A stretch of DNA of 35,804 bases from CAZQIO01 sp964593405 (GTDB taxonomy: Bacteria > Patescibacteriota > Minisyncoccia > Minisyncoccales > GBS-2), in contig CAZQIO010000003.1 of assembly GCA_964593405.1 (NCBI GenBank), positions 1 to 35,804 on the forward strand, written 5' to 3'. The translations under genes were made by a program, and so were the position numbers. Shown in pieces: positions 1 through 7,625 of this stretch. Each line of letters begins with the position of its first letter. The stretch's first letter is position 1. The notes beneath the pieces are model-generated. The model saw nothing but the letters and a program-made list of their open reading frames with translations, had not been told where the DNA came from and ran no database searches.

Positions 1-67
1 TTCTGGCCTTTCTAAAGGATGAGAAGGAAATTTTTCCAAATTTTTTTGATCTTTCAAGTTTATTCAT
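1..67 (-). CDS. possible start of a truncated downstream gene (unknown)
   Basis: An ATG at 67-65 overlaps the last codons of the MacB-like permease and opens a frame that stays open to the window edge, about 22 codons of very basic sequence. The overlap would fit translational coupling in the efflux operon. Nothing in so short a piece can be recognised, and another frame is also open, so this may not be a gene. Confidence 0.22.
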   Translation of the reverse strand, partial: MNKLERSKKFGKISFSSFRKAR

Positions 68-1271
68 ACCTCAAAGCTTCAATTGGATCCAAATTCGCTG
101 CCCTTTTTGCTGGCCAAAGGCCAAAGACTATTCCGACAAGAGTTGAAACTGAAAAAGCCAAAATTATTGAAGAAAGGGAAACTTTGGTTGCAATTTGAAA
201 GAAGCTTGAAATTAAAAAAGAAACTGCCCAACCCAAAAAAATTCCCAAGATTGCTCCAAAAAAAGTAATCAAAATTGATTCTATTAAAATTTGGGCTAAA
301 ATTTCTCTGTTTTTTGCTCCGATTGCCTTTCTCAAACCAATCTCTCTCGTTCTTTCTGTAACTGAAGTGAGCATCATGTTCATAATACCGATTCCTCCAA
401 CGATTAGAGAAATTGAAGCTATGGCACCCAAAAAAATAGTCATTATTTTGGTAATTTGAGTTAGGGTCGAAAGAATATCTTCTTGGGAGATGATGACAAA
501 ATCTGGTTCTTCCAAGCTCACACCATGTTTTTTTGCCAAAAGCAAAGTGGCTTGTTGTTGAATGAACGGCAAATCATCTTTGCTTTTTCCCTTAATCAAA
601 ATGACATTCAAGTATTCGCTCTTTGCCAAAATTTTTTGCATTGTAGTGTAAGGAACAAAAACCAAATCGTCAGCCACCATTCCCATCACCCCTCCTTTTG
701 GAGCGGCTACTCCAATTACTTTAAAGGGCGCCCCTGAAATTTTAACCGATTTTCCCACTGGATTTTCCTCCCCAAAAAGATCTTGGGCAATGTTTTTCCC
801 CAAAACCACCACTCTTTCTATACCCTTCACTTCCCTTTCAGTAAAAAGAGACCCAGATTCCACACTAATTTGTCTTACTTCAAAAACTTTTTCGCTCGCT
901 CCAATGACGGTAGTTCTCGTGTTTTTTCCATTGGGAGCGACAATTTGAAATACCCTTTGAACTACGGGAACAACACTTTCCACTCCCTCTATTTTTTCCA
1001 AGATATCAAGGTCGCTTTCTTTCAAGGCTTGGGCTGTCCCCCTTCCAAAAAACACAGCTCCCATTCTTTGGGCGCCGGGCATAATTGTCAAAACGTTCGA
1101 ACCCAAACTCTCAATGCTCTTTGTAATTTCCTCTGTCGCCCCCTGGCCCAAAGAAACCATAACAATCACAGAAGAAATTCCAATTACCACTCCCAAAACT
1201 GTTAAAAAAGACCTCAATTTGTTTGAGAAAATTGCAATGCTTGCCTCTTTGATTAAATCAGTTGGATACAT
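60..1271 (-). CDS. MacB/FtsX-type ABC transporter permease
   Basis: This is the membrane subunit of a MacB-type ABC exporter, about 403 residues. I place the start at the ATG at 1271 (MYPTDL...), which overlaps the upstream ATPase stop by 14 bases; an upstream start at 1310 would add a lysine-rich tail that overlaps more of the ATPase. The N-terminal helix contains the typical 'NKLRSFLTVLGVVIG' stretch. A large extracytoplasmic MacB_PCD domain follows (roughly residues 40-270), then three C-terminal FtsX helices with the conserved 'ERTREIGLRKAIGA' coupling segment. Family members pump peptides, macrolides or lipoproteins using an adaptor. Order adaptor-ATPase-permease with tiny gaps makes this one operon. 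The substrate cannot be told from sequence. Confidence 0.93.
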   Translation of the reverse strand: MYPTDLIKEASIAIFSNKLRSFLTVLGVVIGISSVIVMVSLGQGATEEITKSIESLGSNVLTIMPGAQRMGAVFFGRGTAQALKESDLDILEKIEGVESVVPVVQRVFQIVAPNGKNTRTTVIGASEKVFEVRQISVESGSLFTEREVKGIERVVVLGKNIAQDLFGEENPVGKSVKISGAPFKVIGVAAPKGGVMGMVADDLVFVPYTTMQKILAKSEYLNVILIKGKSKDDLPFIQQQATLLLAKKHGVSLEEPDFVIISQEDILSTLTQITKIMTIFLGAIASISLIVGGIGIMNMMLTSVTERTREIGLRKAIGAKNREILAQILIESILITFFGAILGIFLGWAVSFLISSFFQIATKVSLSSIILAFSVSTLVGIVFGLWPAKRAANLDPIEALRYE

Positions 1272-1968
1272 ATAAAATTTTCTTTTTTTTGTTTTTAGTA
1301 TCAGAGACAATTTCTCCGTCTTTCAAAGAAATTATCCTTTCTGCTCTTTGGGCAATGTATTTTTCGTGGGTTACCAAAATTATCGTTCTTCCTTGCTCGT
1401 GCAAATTTTCAAAAGTTTTCAAAATTTCTTCTCCAGTTTTTGAATCCAAATTTCCGGTTGGTTCATCTGCCAAAATTAAAAGGGGGTCTAAAACTAAAGC
1501 CCTGGCAATGGCAACCCTTTGCATCATTCCCCCAGACAATTGGTTTGACTTGTGGTACCAAAATTTTTCTGGAAAAGCAGCAGACTTTAAGGCTCTCTCT
1601 GCTAACTCTTTCCTCTTTTCTTTTGGAATTTTGGCATAAATTAAAGGAAGCATGACATTTCTCAAAACAGTGGCTCTGGGTAATAAATTGAATTGTTGAA
1701 AAACAAAGCCAATTTTTTTGTTTCTAATTTCTGCCAATTTTTCATCTGAAAGTTTTGAAACATTTTCTCCCTCAAAAAAATATTGACCAGATGTAGGTCT
1801 ATCCAAACATCCCAAAATGTGCATTAAAGTTGATTTTCCAGATCCAGAAGGACCTACGATTGCCACAAATTCTCCTTTTTCAACAGAAAAAGAAACGCCC
1901 TTTAAAGCAACGGTCTCAACTTCTCCGGATTTGTAAACTTTAGTAACATTTTTGAGTTCAATTAACAT
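1258..1968 (-). CDS. ABC transporter ATP-binding protein, MacB/LolD type
   Basis: A 236-residue ATPase subunit that powers the permease encoded just downstream. Visible motifs: Walker A 'GPSGSGKST' near residue 39, the Q-loop 'FVFQQFNLLP' near 88, the signature 'LSGGMMQR' near 143, Walker B 'LILADEPTGNLDS', and the switch histidine in 'ILVTHE'. The 'EPTGNLDS' wording is characteristic of the LolD/MacB/FtsE group. It starts three bases after the adaptor gene stop and its own end overlaps the permease start, so the three subunits are probably co-translated. The tail after the switch histidine is short and lysine-rich. Confidence 0.96.
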   Translation of the reverse strand: MLIELKNVTKVYKSGEVETVALKGVSFSVEKGEFVAIVGPSGSGKSTLMHILGCLDRPTSGQYFFEGENVSKLSDEKLAEIRNKKIGFVFQQFNLLPRATVLRNVMLPLIYAKIPKEKRKELAERALKSAAFPEKFWYHKSNQLSGGMMQRVAIARALVLDPLLILADEPTGNLDSKTGEEILKTFENLHEQGRTIILVTHEKYIAQRAERIISLKDGEIVSDTKNKKKKILYVSN

Positions 1969-1971
1969 ACA

Positions 1972-3618
1972 TTATCTCATTCTCATTTGCCCACCAATGC
2001 CAGGAATTTGGAAAGGTTGCCTTCTTTGCCATTGATTGGCAGGGGTGAAAACTGACAAAACGACTAAATCTCCTTCTTTTAATCCAGAAACAATTTCAAC
2101 TTGAGTGTCGTTTGAAATTCCAACCTCAACAATTTGTCTTTTGGGTTGAGAAGGTAAAGTTACACCAGTTTTGCTTTTTAAATATTCTCTAATTTTTTCT
2201 TTTGGAATTTCAACTAATTCAACGTAAAAATTTTCACCTTGAGATTTTAGAGCGCTTTTTGGCAAAACCAAAACGTTTCTTTTTTCATCAACGACAATGT
2301 TGGCAGTCACTGACATTCCGGGTTTCACTCTTTCATCGTCAGAATCTAAAGCAATTTTTATCCCGAAACTAACGACTCCTTGAGAGACAGTACCTACTGT
2401 GTCAATTTCCGAAACTGTTCCTGTTAAAGTTAAACCTTCAATGGCATCAAAAGTCAGTGTTGCTTTTTGACCAACTCTCACTTTTGCCGCATCAATTTCA
2501 TTCAAAGAAATTTCAGCCACTTTTTGATTAGAAATTAAAGTGAAAAGAGTGACAGTCAAAGAGACGTTATCTCCCTTTTTCACATTGACTTTTGAAATTA
2601 TTCCATCAAAAGGTGCTTTGACAAAACAATTTTCATAATTTTCTTTGGCATCAGATAGGGCATTTTCTTTTTGTTTTATTATTTTTTCTTGGCTTTCAAT
2701 ACTGTCTTCATAATTTGAAATCGATGTTTTCAATTGATCGATCGACTTTGAAAGTGAAGTTAAAGTCGAAACTTTTTGGTCAAAAGATGAAACAGTGTTG
2801 GCAAGGGTTAAAAATTGGCCTTCTGTAGTAGAAAGAGGAATTGGTGGGGTTAATCTTTGCTCTTGAATTATTCTTTTGTAAAGAGAAATAATATCTCTCC
2901 CACTTCTTGCCAAATCTGCAAATTCTTTGGCTAAATTTGAAGTTTTTTCTAACCAAATTTCTAAAGTTTCAGACGGAGAGAATCTTGAAAGCAAAAGATA
3001 ATCTTTGTGGATTGCTTGATATTTTTCTTTTAAATTTAAAAATTCGTTTTCTTTTTTTTGGAGAAAGGATTTTCCAGTGTAAAAACCAACGATGCTTTGA
3101 TAATAATCAATATCGCTCCAATCTCCACCATAAGAACTTTCAGTGAACATTCCTTCTAAATTTTCTACAACTTGTGGAAGTTCATTGAAAACGCTTGAAA
3201 TAGAGTTAAATGCATTTTCATAAGCATTGGATAAGTCTTTTTGGGCAATTTCTTTGTTTTTTTTCAAATTTTCCAAACTTGTTTTTGCATTATCTAGGGC
3301 CAATTGAGCATCATCAATTGCCCTTTGATAATTTTTGGGATCAATTTTCAAAAGAATTTGGCCTTTTTTTACTTTTTGATCTTTTTCAACCAAAATTTCC
3401 AAAACCTCACCAGAAACTTTCGGCTTAATATCAATTTGGTCTAAGCTCGAAATTTGCCCGGAGCCAGAAACCGAAACTAAAATTTCACCTTTTTTAACTT
3501 GAGTCAAAATGTATCTTGTTTGTTGCTCCTTTGATTTTATTTTTTTCCAACCAAAAAATCCGCCAATCACCAAAATCGCTAACAAAATTGCAACAATTTT
3601 TTTCTTGTTAGTAAACAT
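1972..3618 (-). CDS. MacA/HlyD-type membrane-fusion adaptor protein
   Basis: A 548-residue membrane-fusion adaptor, first gene of the efflux operon. Residues about 8-24 form an N-terminal membrane anchor. The first half of a lipoyl-like domain follows (around 'IDIKPKVSGEVLEILVEKD'), then a long alpha-hairpin region. The second lipoyl half is around 'VKAPFDGIISKVNVKKGD' near residue 335, followed by beta-barrel and membrane-proximal domains ('VKPGMSVTANIVVDEK', 'VLVLPKSAL'). It is longer than usual MacA proteins (about 370-400 residues). The excess lies between the hairpin arms, roughly residues 120-300. No outer-membrane channel gene is nearby, which fits a single-membrane cell envelope where the complex exports to the outside directly (inference). 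Confidence 0.92.
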   Translation of the reverse strand: MFTNKKKIVAILLAILVIGGFFGWKKIKSKEQQTRYILTQVKKGEILVSVSGSGQISSLDQIDIKPKVSGEVLEILVEKDQKVKKGQILLKIDPKNYQRAIDDAQLALDNAKTSLENLKKNKEIAQKDLSNAYENAFNSISSVFNELPQVVENLEGMFTESSYGGDWSDIDYYQSIVGFYTGKSFLQKKENEFLNLKEKYQAIHKDYLLLSRFSPSETLEIWLEKTSNLAKEFADLARSGRDIISLYKRIIQEQRLTPPIPLSTTEGQFLTLANTVSSFDQKVSTLTSLSKSIDQLKTSISNYEDSIESQEKIIKQKENALSDAKENYENCFVKAPFDGIISKVNVKKGDNVSLTVTLFTLISNQKVAEISLNEIDAAKVRVGQKATLTFDAIEGLTLTGTVSEIDTVGTVSQGVVSFGIKIALDSDDERVKPGMSVTANIVVDEKRNVLVLPKSALKSQGENFYVELVEIPKEKIREYLKSKTGVTLPSQPKRQIVEVGISNDTQVEIVSGLKEGDLVVLSVFTPANQWQRRQPFQIPGIGGQMRMR

Positions 3619-3972
3619 TTTCTTTAGCTTTTTCTCACTGTTTTAATGACCTTGAATCATCAAATTACAAAATATATTTTACACCATTTTTGTCGCCTTT
3701 GAAGCCTTGACAAAATATTTTGAGGAAATGAAACAGCTAGAGTTTACTCTTTCTGGTACCTGGCCCGCAGCCATAAAACAAATAACGTTGAAGGTGGGGA
3801 GCCAGGAAATAAAGCTCAATAAGTGGCGGGATATCTACTCTCACAAAGTATCAATGCATTTGTATTTCCAATTGAAGTTGTTTTGTTGCGAAACACTCTG
3901 GGGATAGTCCCCCGGGAGCCTGCTCTCCCAGAGAAAATAATTAAGGATAAAAAACCCCGAGCCCGTCCTGCC

Positions 3973-3982
3973 NNNNNNNNNN
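3973..3982. other. assembly gap (10 N)
   Basis: Ten N of unknown true length, flanked by GC-rich sequence inside the structured segment. Any RNA fold or reading frame across it is unreliable. Confidence 0.99.
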
Positions 3983-4020
3983 GGGGGAAAAGGAGGGAAG
4001 AGGGTTGGTACCGTGAGAGG

Positions 4021-4056
4021 AAAAGGCCAGGGGCGCCAGCCTTTGGCCTTTTTTTA
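4021..4056 (+). terminator. strong intrinsic terminator, partly bidirectional
   Basis: AAAGGCCA at 4022-4029 pairs with TGGCCTTT at 4044-4051, with a further GGC/GCC pairing inside the loop. Seven T follow on the plus strand. On the minus strand the same hairpin is followed by only four T and sits directly after the CAP-domain gene stop, so it may end both transcripts, but it is much stronger for the plus strand. Confidence 0.8.
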
Positions 4057-4899
4057 TTGGCCAACACACTCGTTGTAAATTCTTACTTGGCTGTTGTATT
4101 GGCTAATTAAGGTTTGGGTTTGAAGCAAAAGCTGATTGTATTGGGAAACTAAATTGTTGTATTGTTCAATTTTTACTGCCAAATCTTCTCTCCATCTTGG
4201 CTTTGTCCTTTTAATTTGAGCTTCGAGCAATTTAATTTCTTTTAAAAGTTTGTCAAGTGTTTTTTTGTTCTCTTCAATTTTCAATTTTAAATCTTTGTCA
4301 GGTTGGGGACAAGCAGAAAGCGGTTTTCCAAAATGCTGAACGGCAAACCAAACCTTTTTTCCTTCAAAAATTCCCTGCCCTACCGCCACTCCAATTTCTT
4401 GATATCTTTCGTTTAAAATATTTTCTCTGTGGCCCGGGCTTTCCATCCAGGCCAAAACCAAATCTTGATCATCTTTGAAATTTCCCATTGCCAAATTTTC
4501 GCCAATCAAAATGAATTCATAACCTACTTTTTCCATCAAATCTTTTAGTTCAATCCCATCTGGAGAAACATGATCAAAGTACTGTTTGTCAATCATGTCT
4601 TTGAGTTTTAAATTAGCGGATTGGTCCAAGAGAGGATTTTCTTTCAATGGCGAAAGCCCATTTTTTTCTCTTTGAAAATTCGTCCATTTGATCACTCCTT
4701 CTTTAGTTAAAAAGCCAACTGCCCCCTCTTCAGATCTTAAAGGAGGGGGCAGGTTTATTTTTGGAGATTGAGTGAGAGTTTGGAGTTCAGGAATTTCTGG
4801 CTTTAAGATTTCAGAGAGATCCCACGAAAAGGGGAAATAAACGAAAAGCAACGTCCCGACAATTAAAAGAAAAATCAAAGCGAGCAAGACTCTTTTCAT
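4054..4899 (-). CDS. membrane-anchored CAP-domain (SCP/PR1-like) surface protein with coiled-coil tail
   Basis: A 281-residue extracytoplasmic protein. Residues 4-23 form a signal-anchor helix, then a proline-rich spacer. A CAP domain spans about residues 64-192, with the usual residues His110 ('FDHVSPDG'), Glu134 ('GENLAMG'), His158 ('GHRENIL') and His189 ('VQHFG'). Residues about 203-275 form a coiled coil rich in Q, N and K. CAP proteins in bacteria are secreted and mostly of unknown biochemical role; some bind lipids or act on the wall. It is the last gene of a run that begins with an ECF sigma factor, ten bases after a small secreted protein, so it may be part of that sigma factor's envelope regulon (inference). 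It ends on the terminator hairpin. Confidence 0.9.
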   Translation of the reverse strand: MKRVLLALIFLLIVGTLLFVYFPFSWDLSEILKPEIPELQTLTQSPKINLPPPLRSEEGAVGFLTKEGVIKWTNFQREKNGLSPLKENPLLDQSANLKLKDMIDKQYFDHVSPDGIELKDLMEKVGYEFILIGENLAMGNFKDDQDLVLAWMESPGHRENILNERYQEIGVAVGQGIFEGKKVWFAVQHFGKPLSACPQPDKDLKLKIEENKKTLDKLLKEIKLLEAQIKRTKPRWREDLAVKIEQYNNLVSQYNQLLLQTQTLISQYNSQVRIYNECVGQ

Positions 4900-4908
4900 T
4901 ATTCAATC

Positions 4909-5349
4909 TTACCACTTCCATCCCCTTTTCCCAAACCAACCACGATAAAATTTGCATTTTTGGCAATTTTCCATCCATTTTTGCTCAACTTCTAATCTTT
5001 TTTCCATCTGCTCTTTGGTGATTATTCCTTTGTCAACCAATTTTTGCAAAAATTCTTTCAACCTTTCCAACCTTAAATTCTTAATGTTCTCTTTCACCTG
5101 ATTTTCTGAAATATTTTCTTTTTCCATTATTTCTTTTGGACTCAGCCCTTGAGCCCAATAATCTTTAACTTTCTCAATCGGAATTCCCAAAATCTTTGAC
5201 CATCTTTCAAACATTTCCTGAATTCTTTCTGCTGCTTTTTCAAAATCCGGGCCCCAACCAATTTTCCATCCCCAACCCCCAAAAGCAAGAGCAGGAGTTG
5301 CCGAAATTAACACAGCTAAACTTAAGAGTAAAATTAAATATTTTTTCAT
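4909..5349 (-). CDS. small secreted helical protein, DUF2680-like C-terminus
   Basis: A 146-residue exported protein. A clear signal peptide occupies residues 1-22 and ends in 'ATPALA'. It is followed by a Gly/Trp-rich patch ('FGGWGWKIGWG'), then helices. Residues about 58-82 read like a short helix-turn-helix ('GLSPKEIMEKENISENQV'), and residues about 97-118 carry 'LVDKGIITKEQMEKRLE', the pattern of DUF2680-type repeats found in small secreted proteins. The C-terminus holds two cysteines (CQKC) and a Trp/Gly/Lys-rich end. It lies ten bases upstream of the CAP gene and is probably co-transcribed with it. Function is unknown. Confidence 0.8.
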   Translation of the reverse strand: MKKYLILLLSLAVLISATPALAFGGWGWKIGWGPDFEKAAERIQEMFERWSKILGIPIEKVKDYWAQGLSPKEIMEKENISENQVKENIKNLRLERLKEFLQKLVDKGIITKEQMEKRLEVEQKWMENCQKCKFYRGWFGKRGWKW

Positions 5350-5407
5350 GGAAAAGCATTTCAGCTTTCTCGACCTTTCTAATTATTAATACAAGCTGAG
5401 GCAATTT

Positions 5408-6133
5408 TTATTTCATCCTCTGGTGGAGGCGGAAAAGTTTTCTTTCAAAAGGTAAAAATTGATCTTTAATTTTTCTCATTTTAAAATTTTTTATTTTCCC
5501 ATTCTCTTTTTCCCCAAAAATTACCACCCCCTCCCCCTCTTTCATTTCTTTGATCTGCTCAGGCCATTTTTCAAATTTTAATTCCAAAACCTCACCATCT
5601 GGCTTTTTAATAAAAACAGAACTTGTCGAAACTTTCTCAATTATTCCCCGATGAAATTCTTTGAATTTTTGCTCGCCGTATCTCAAATAAATGGGAGAAA
5701 TTAATGGCAATTCTCTCCCCTCTTTTGCCTCCAAAAGCAATTTGGGATGAATTGCCATTTTTTCCATGGCAAAGCTTCCAAAAAACAAAACCAAAAAAAT
5801 TCCCAAAAGAGAAACAAAAAGAGGCCATCTAAAAGAAAAATTCCAAAACAAAATTGTAGAAAGAAAAACTAAAACAAAAGCAAAAATTATCAATACCCAG
5901 GGCAAGTTTTTAAAAAAGACCAAAAATCCCTTTGGCCCAAATTTTGGCAGATACCAAAGGCCACTCGAAATTAAATGAAAATGAATAAAGCTTAAAAAAA
6001 AGAAAGAAAGGAAAATTGCAAAAGCAAAAAGACAAAGGGAAAAAACTTTCTTTAAAGAAAAGTAAACTTTTGGCCTCATTCTAATTTCCCCTTTTTTTAT
6101 CTTTTCTAAAACTTTTTCTTTAATTGAGCCCAT
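5408..6133 (-). CDS. three-helix membrane protein, probable anti-sigma factor
   Basis: A 241-residue protein whose ATG overlaps the ECF sigma gene by 14 bases, so the two are translationally coupled. Residues 1-25 are a short charged cytoplasmic segment containing 'KIKKGEIRMRPK'. Three membrane helices follow at about 29-52, 77-97 and 101-121. The remaining 120 residues probably lie outside the cell. Residues 150-205 alternate strands and turns ('SSVFIKKPDGEVLELKFE', 'GEGVVIFGEKENGKIKNF'), suggesting a small beta-barrel or OB-like sensor. Position and topology fit an anti-sigma factor that holds the upstream sigma factor, but the short cytoplasmic segment is not a recognisable zinc anti-sigma domain (no HxxxCxxC). 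Confidence 0.65.
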   Translation of the reverse strand: MGSIKEKVLEKIKKGEIRMRPKVYFSLKKVFSLCLFAFAIFLSFFFLSFIHFHLISSGLWYLPKFGPKGFLVFFKNLPWVLIIFAFVLVFLSTILFWNFSFRWPLFVSLLGIFLVLFFGSFAMEKMAIHPKLLLEAKEGRELPLISPIYLRYGEQKFKEFHRGIIEKVSTSSVFIKKPDGEVLELKFEKWPEQIKEMKEGEGVVIFGEKENGKIKNFKMRKIKDQFLPFERKLFRLHQRMK

Positions 6134-6674
6134 AGTCTTTTTGGATAAATTTTTTTATTTTTTCCTTTGCCCGCTTTAGCCTTATTCCAACGGTTGAAAT
6201 TGGAATCTTTAAAATTTCTGAAATTTCCGAATAACTCAAATTCTCATAAAAATAGAGAAAAATTACTTCTCTGTATTTTGGATCGAGTTTTTGCAAGTAT
6301 TTTTCTAAATTGGCTCTCAATTCTTTTTTCTCAACCTCGTTAAATTCCTCTTTCAAAGAAAAATAGGGCAAAAAAGTATCTAAGCTCAAAAAGGAAAAAC
6401 GCTCTTTTCTTTTCAAAGCGTTCACCAATTGGTTGTGAGCAATTTTATAAAGCCAACTTTTAAATTTCTTTTTTGTATCAAAACTTTGAATGTTCTCAAA
6501 AGCTTTCAAAAAAATGTCTTGAACCACATCTTCAATGTCTTCTTTTTGAGACAAAAATTTTTGAGAATACCTTTTCATTTTCTCTTCATACCTTTCCACT
6601 AAAATTCCGAAGGCTTCAATGTCTCCTTTTTGAACCATTTTGCAAATTTCCTCATCGCTTTTTTCCTCTAACAT
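6120..6674 (-). CDS. ECF (sigma-24 type) RNA polymerase sigma factor
   Basis: A 184-residue extracytoplasmic-function sigma factor. Region 2 lies at about residues 21-90, with 'EDVVQDIFLKAFENI' and 'FKSWLYKIAHNQLVNALK', the core-binding and -10 recognition helices. Region 4 lies at about 123-175, with 'LDPKYREVIFLYFYENLSYSEI' and the helix-turn-helix 'ISTVGIRLKRAKEKI' that reads the -35. There is no region 1 or 3, as expected for this group. It is first in a row with a membrane protein (14-base overlap), a secreted protein and a CAP protein, suggesting that it responds to an envelope signal and controls surface genes (inference). Confidence 0.93.
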   Translation of the reverse strand: MLEEKSDEEICKMVQKGDIEAFGILVERYEEKMKRYSQKFLSQKEDIEDVVQDIFLKAFENIQSFDTKKKFKSWLYKIAHNQLVNALKRKERFSFLSLDTFLPYFSLKEEFNEVEKKELRANLEKYLQKLDPKYREVIFLYFYENLSYSEISEILKIPISTVGIRLKRAKEKIKKFIQKDYGLN

Positions 6675-6727
6675 AAATTCTTACAACTTAACTTTCCTTT
6701 TTCTTTCAAAAGCAGAAAAAACAAAAA

Positions 6728-7333
6728 TTAAAGATTCAAACTTTTAATTGCTACCAAAAGACCATTTTTAAGATAAACCATTTCTTTTATTTTTAGTTCG
6801 TTTCTCTCTAATATTTTTGGCAGTCCCCCTTCCTGAAAATAACTCTGAAAATCTTTCCAATGCTTTTTACCAAACAAAAACTCAATTGCTTTCACTAAAA
6901 AAGAGGTTAAAGATTTTGGTAGAGGGCAACTAAAATCAATAAAAATCAACCTTCCTCCTTTTTTTGTCACCCTTTTCATCTCAGAAACGACTTTGTCTCT
7001 TTTTCCACTTTCTATTTCGTGCAAAACAAGAGAAATTAAACAAACGTCAAAAACTGGATCTAAAAATGGAAGGTCGGTGGCATCGCCTCCTTGAAAGTAA
7101 ACATCCAATCCTTCTTTTTTCTGTTTTTTTAGTGAAATTCCAATCATTTTCGGATCGATATCGATTCCGGCTACTACCGCTCCGGTTTTTGCAATCAAAA
7201 CGGCCTGCTCCCCTGTCCCACAACCAATATCCAAAACTTTTTCTTTTGGTTTTATTTCGGCAAAATCTAAAACAAAATAACGAAGGTCTCTTAATAAAGG
7301 ATCGATAAAATTTGAATAGCTAAAGAAGGCCAT
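6728..7333 (-). CDS. class I SAM-dependent methyltransferase (UbiE-like)
   Basis: A 201-residue Rossmann-fold methyltransferase. The start is the ATG at 7333 (MAFFSYSN...); a TTG two codons upstream is less likely. Motif I 'VLDIGCGTGEQA' is near residues 33-44, the acidic end of strand 2 is in 'AGIDIDPKM', motif II is 'DATDLPF', and a 'KRVTKKGGRLIFIDF' strand precedes the C-terminal helices. The sequence is closest in feel to UbiE/Methyltransf_11 proteins, but the substrate cannot be predicted and no quinone genes are nearby. It is the last of four closely spaced minus-strand genes (PH protein, ATP-cone, methyltransferase), nine bases after the ATP-cone stop. Confidence 0.85.
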   Translation of the reverse strand: MAFFSYSNFIDPLLRDLRYFVLDFAEIKPKEKVLDIGCGTGEQAVLIAKTGAVVAGIDIDPKMIGISLKKQKKEGLDVYFQGGDATDLPFLDPVFDVCLISLVLHEIESGKRDKVVSEMKRVTKKGGRLIFIDFSCPLPKSLTSFLVKAIEFLFGKKHWKDFQSYFQEGGLPKILERNELKIKEMVYLKNGLLVAIKSLNL

Positions 7334-7342
7334 AACCAAAAC

Positions 7343-7621
7343 TTATTTTTTCTTTTGAACTCGATACTCTCTCCAATTTTGGGCTGCCTGGGGTGAGAGT
7401 TTGTCTAATTCTAAAAGAATTTTTGCTTCAATTTCAACCGTGGCTATCTCCTTTTTATCTTTAACAAATGCCAAAACTTCATTGAGAACTTTCTCAATAA
7501 TTTCTGATTTTTTTTCTGGCAAAATCTCTACTTTTTCAAAAGCATTAATGAGAGATTGTTTTATTTTTTCTTGATTAAACTTTTCTACCCTTCCTCCTTT
7601 TTTAATTACTCTTTTTGCCAT
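7343..7621 (-). CDS. stand-alone ATP-cone domain protein
   Basis: A 92-residue protein that is almost entirely one ATP-cone domain: 'KRVIKKGGRVEKFNQEKIKQSL' at the start is the nucleotide-binding hallmark, and 'LSPQAAQNWREYRV' at the end matches the close of the domain in NrdR and ribonucleotide reductases. There is no zinc ribbon (so it is not NrdR) and no reductase domain. ATP-cones sense ATP/dATP. Here it could be a free regulatory subunit, perhaps for a reductase encoded elsewhere (inference). It starts four bases after the PH protein stop. Confidence 0.85.
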   Translation of the reverse strand: MAKRVIKKGGRVEKFNQEKIKQSLINAFEKVEILPEKKSEIIEKVLNEVLAFVKDKKEIATVEIEAKILLELDKLSPQAAQNWREYRVQKKK

Positions 7622-7625
7622 GGCT

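Larger units (their letters stand above)
3740..4056 (+). ncRNA. GC-rich structured non-coding RNA of unknown family (gap inside)
   Basis: This segment has no convincing protein on either strand but is far more GC-rich and self-complementary than its AT-rich surroundings. A 4-bp closing stem (3896-3899 with 3930-3933) holds two perfect hairpins, GGGGA-TAG-TCCCC at 3900-3912 and GGGAG-CCTGCT-CTCCC at 3914-3929, forming an almost gapless three-way junction. Further possible stems are AGAG-TTTA-CTCT near 3740, CCTGGC (3759-3764) with GCCAGG (3801-3806), or CCCGC with GCGGG (3826-3830). The plus strand ends in a strong terminator at 4022-4055, so plus is the likelier strand. A 10-N gap at 3973-3982 means part is missing. 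I compared it by eye with RNase P, tmRNA, SRP and 6S signatures and saw none. The 5' end is uncertain. Confidence 0.45.

Noticed and set aside
3707..3712. TTGACA as a -35 for the structured RNA
   Set aside because: It is part of an inverted repeat (TTTTGTC...GACAAAA, 3690-3716) and no -10 box lies at 16-18 bases.
3707..4110. Plus- and minus-strand reading frames through the GC-rich segment
   Set aside because: They cross ten N of unknown length, have no recognisable protein features, and coincide with strong RNA hairpins and a terminator.
7343..7621. Calling the ATP-cone protein NrdR
   Set aside because: It lacks the N-terminal zinc ribbon cysteines of NrdR.
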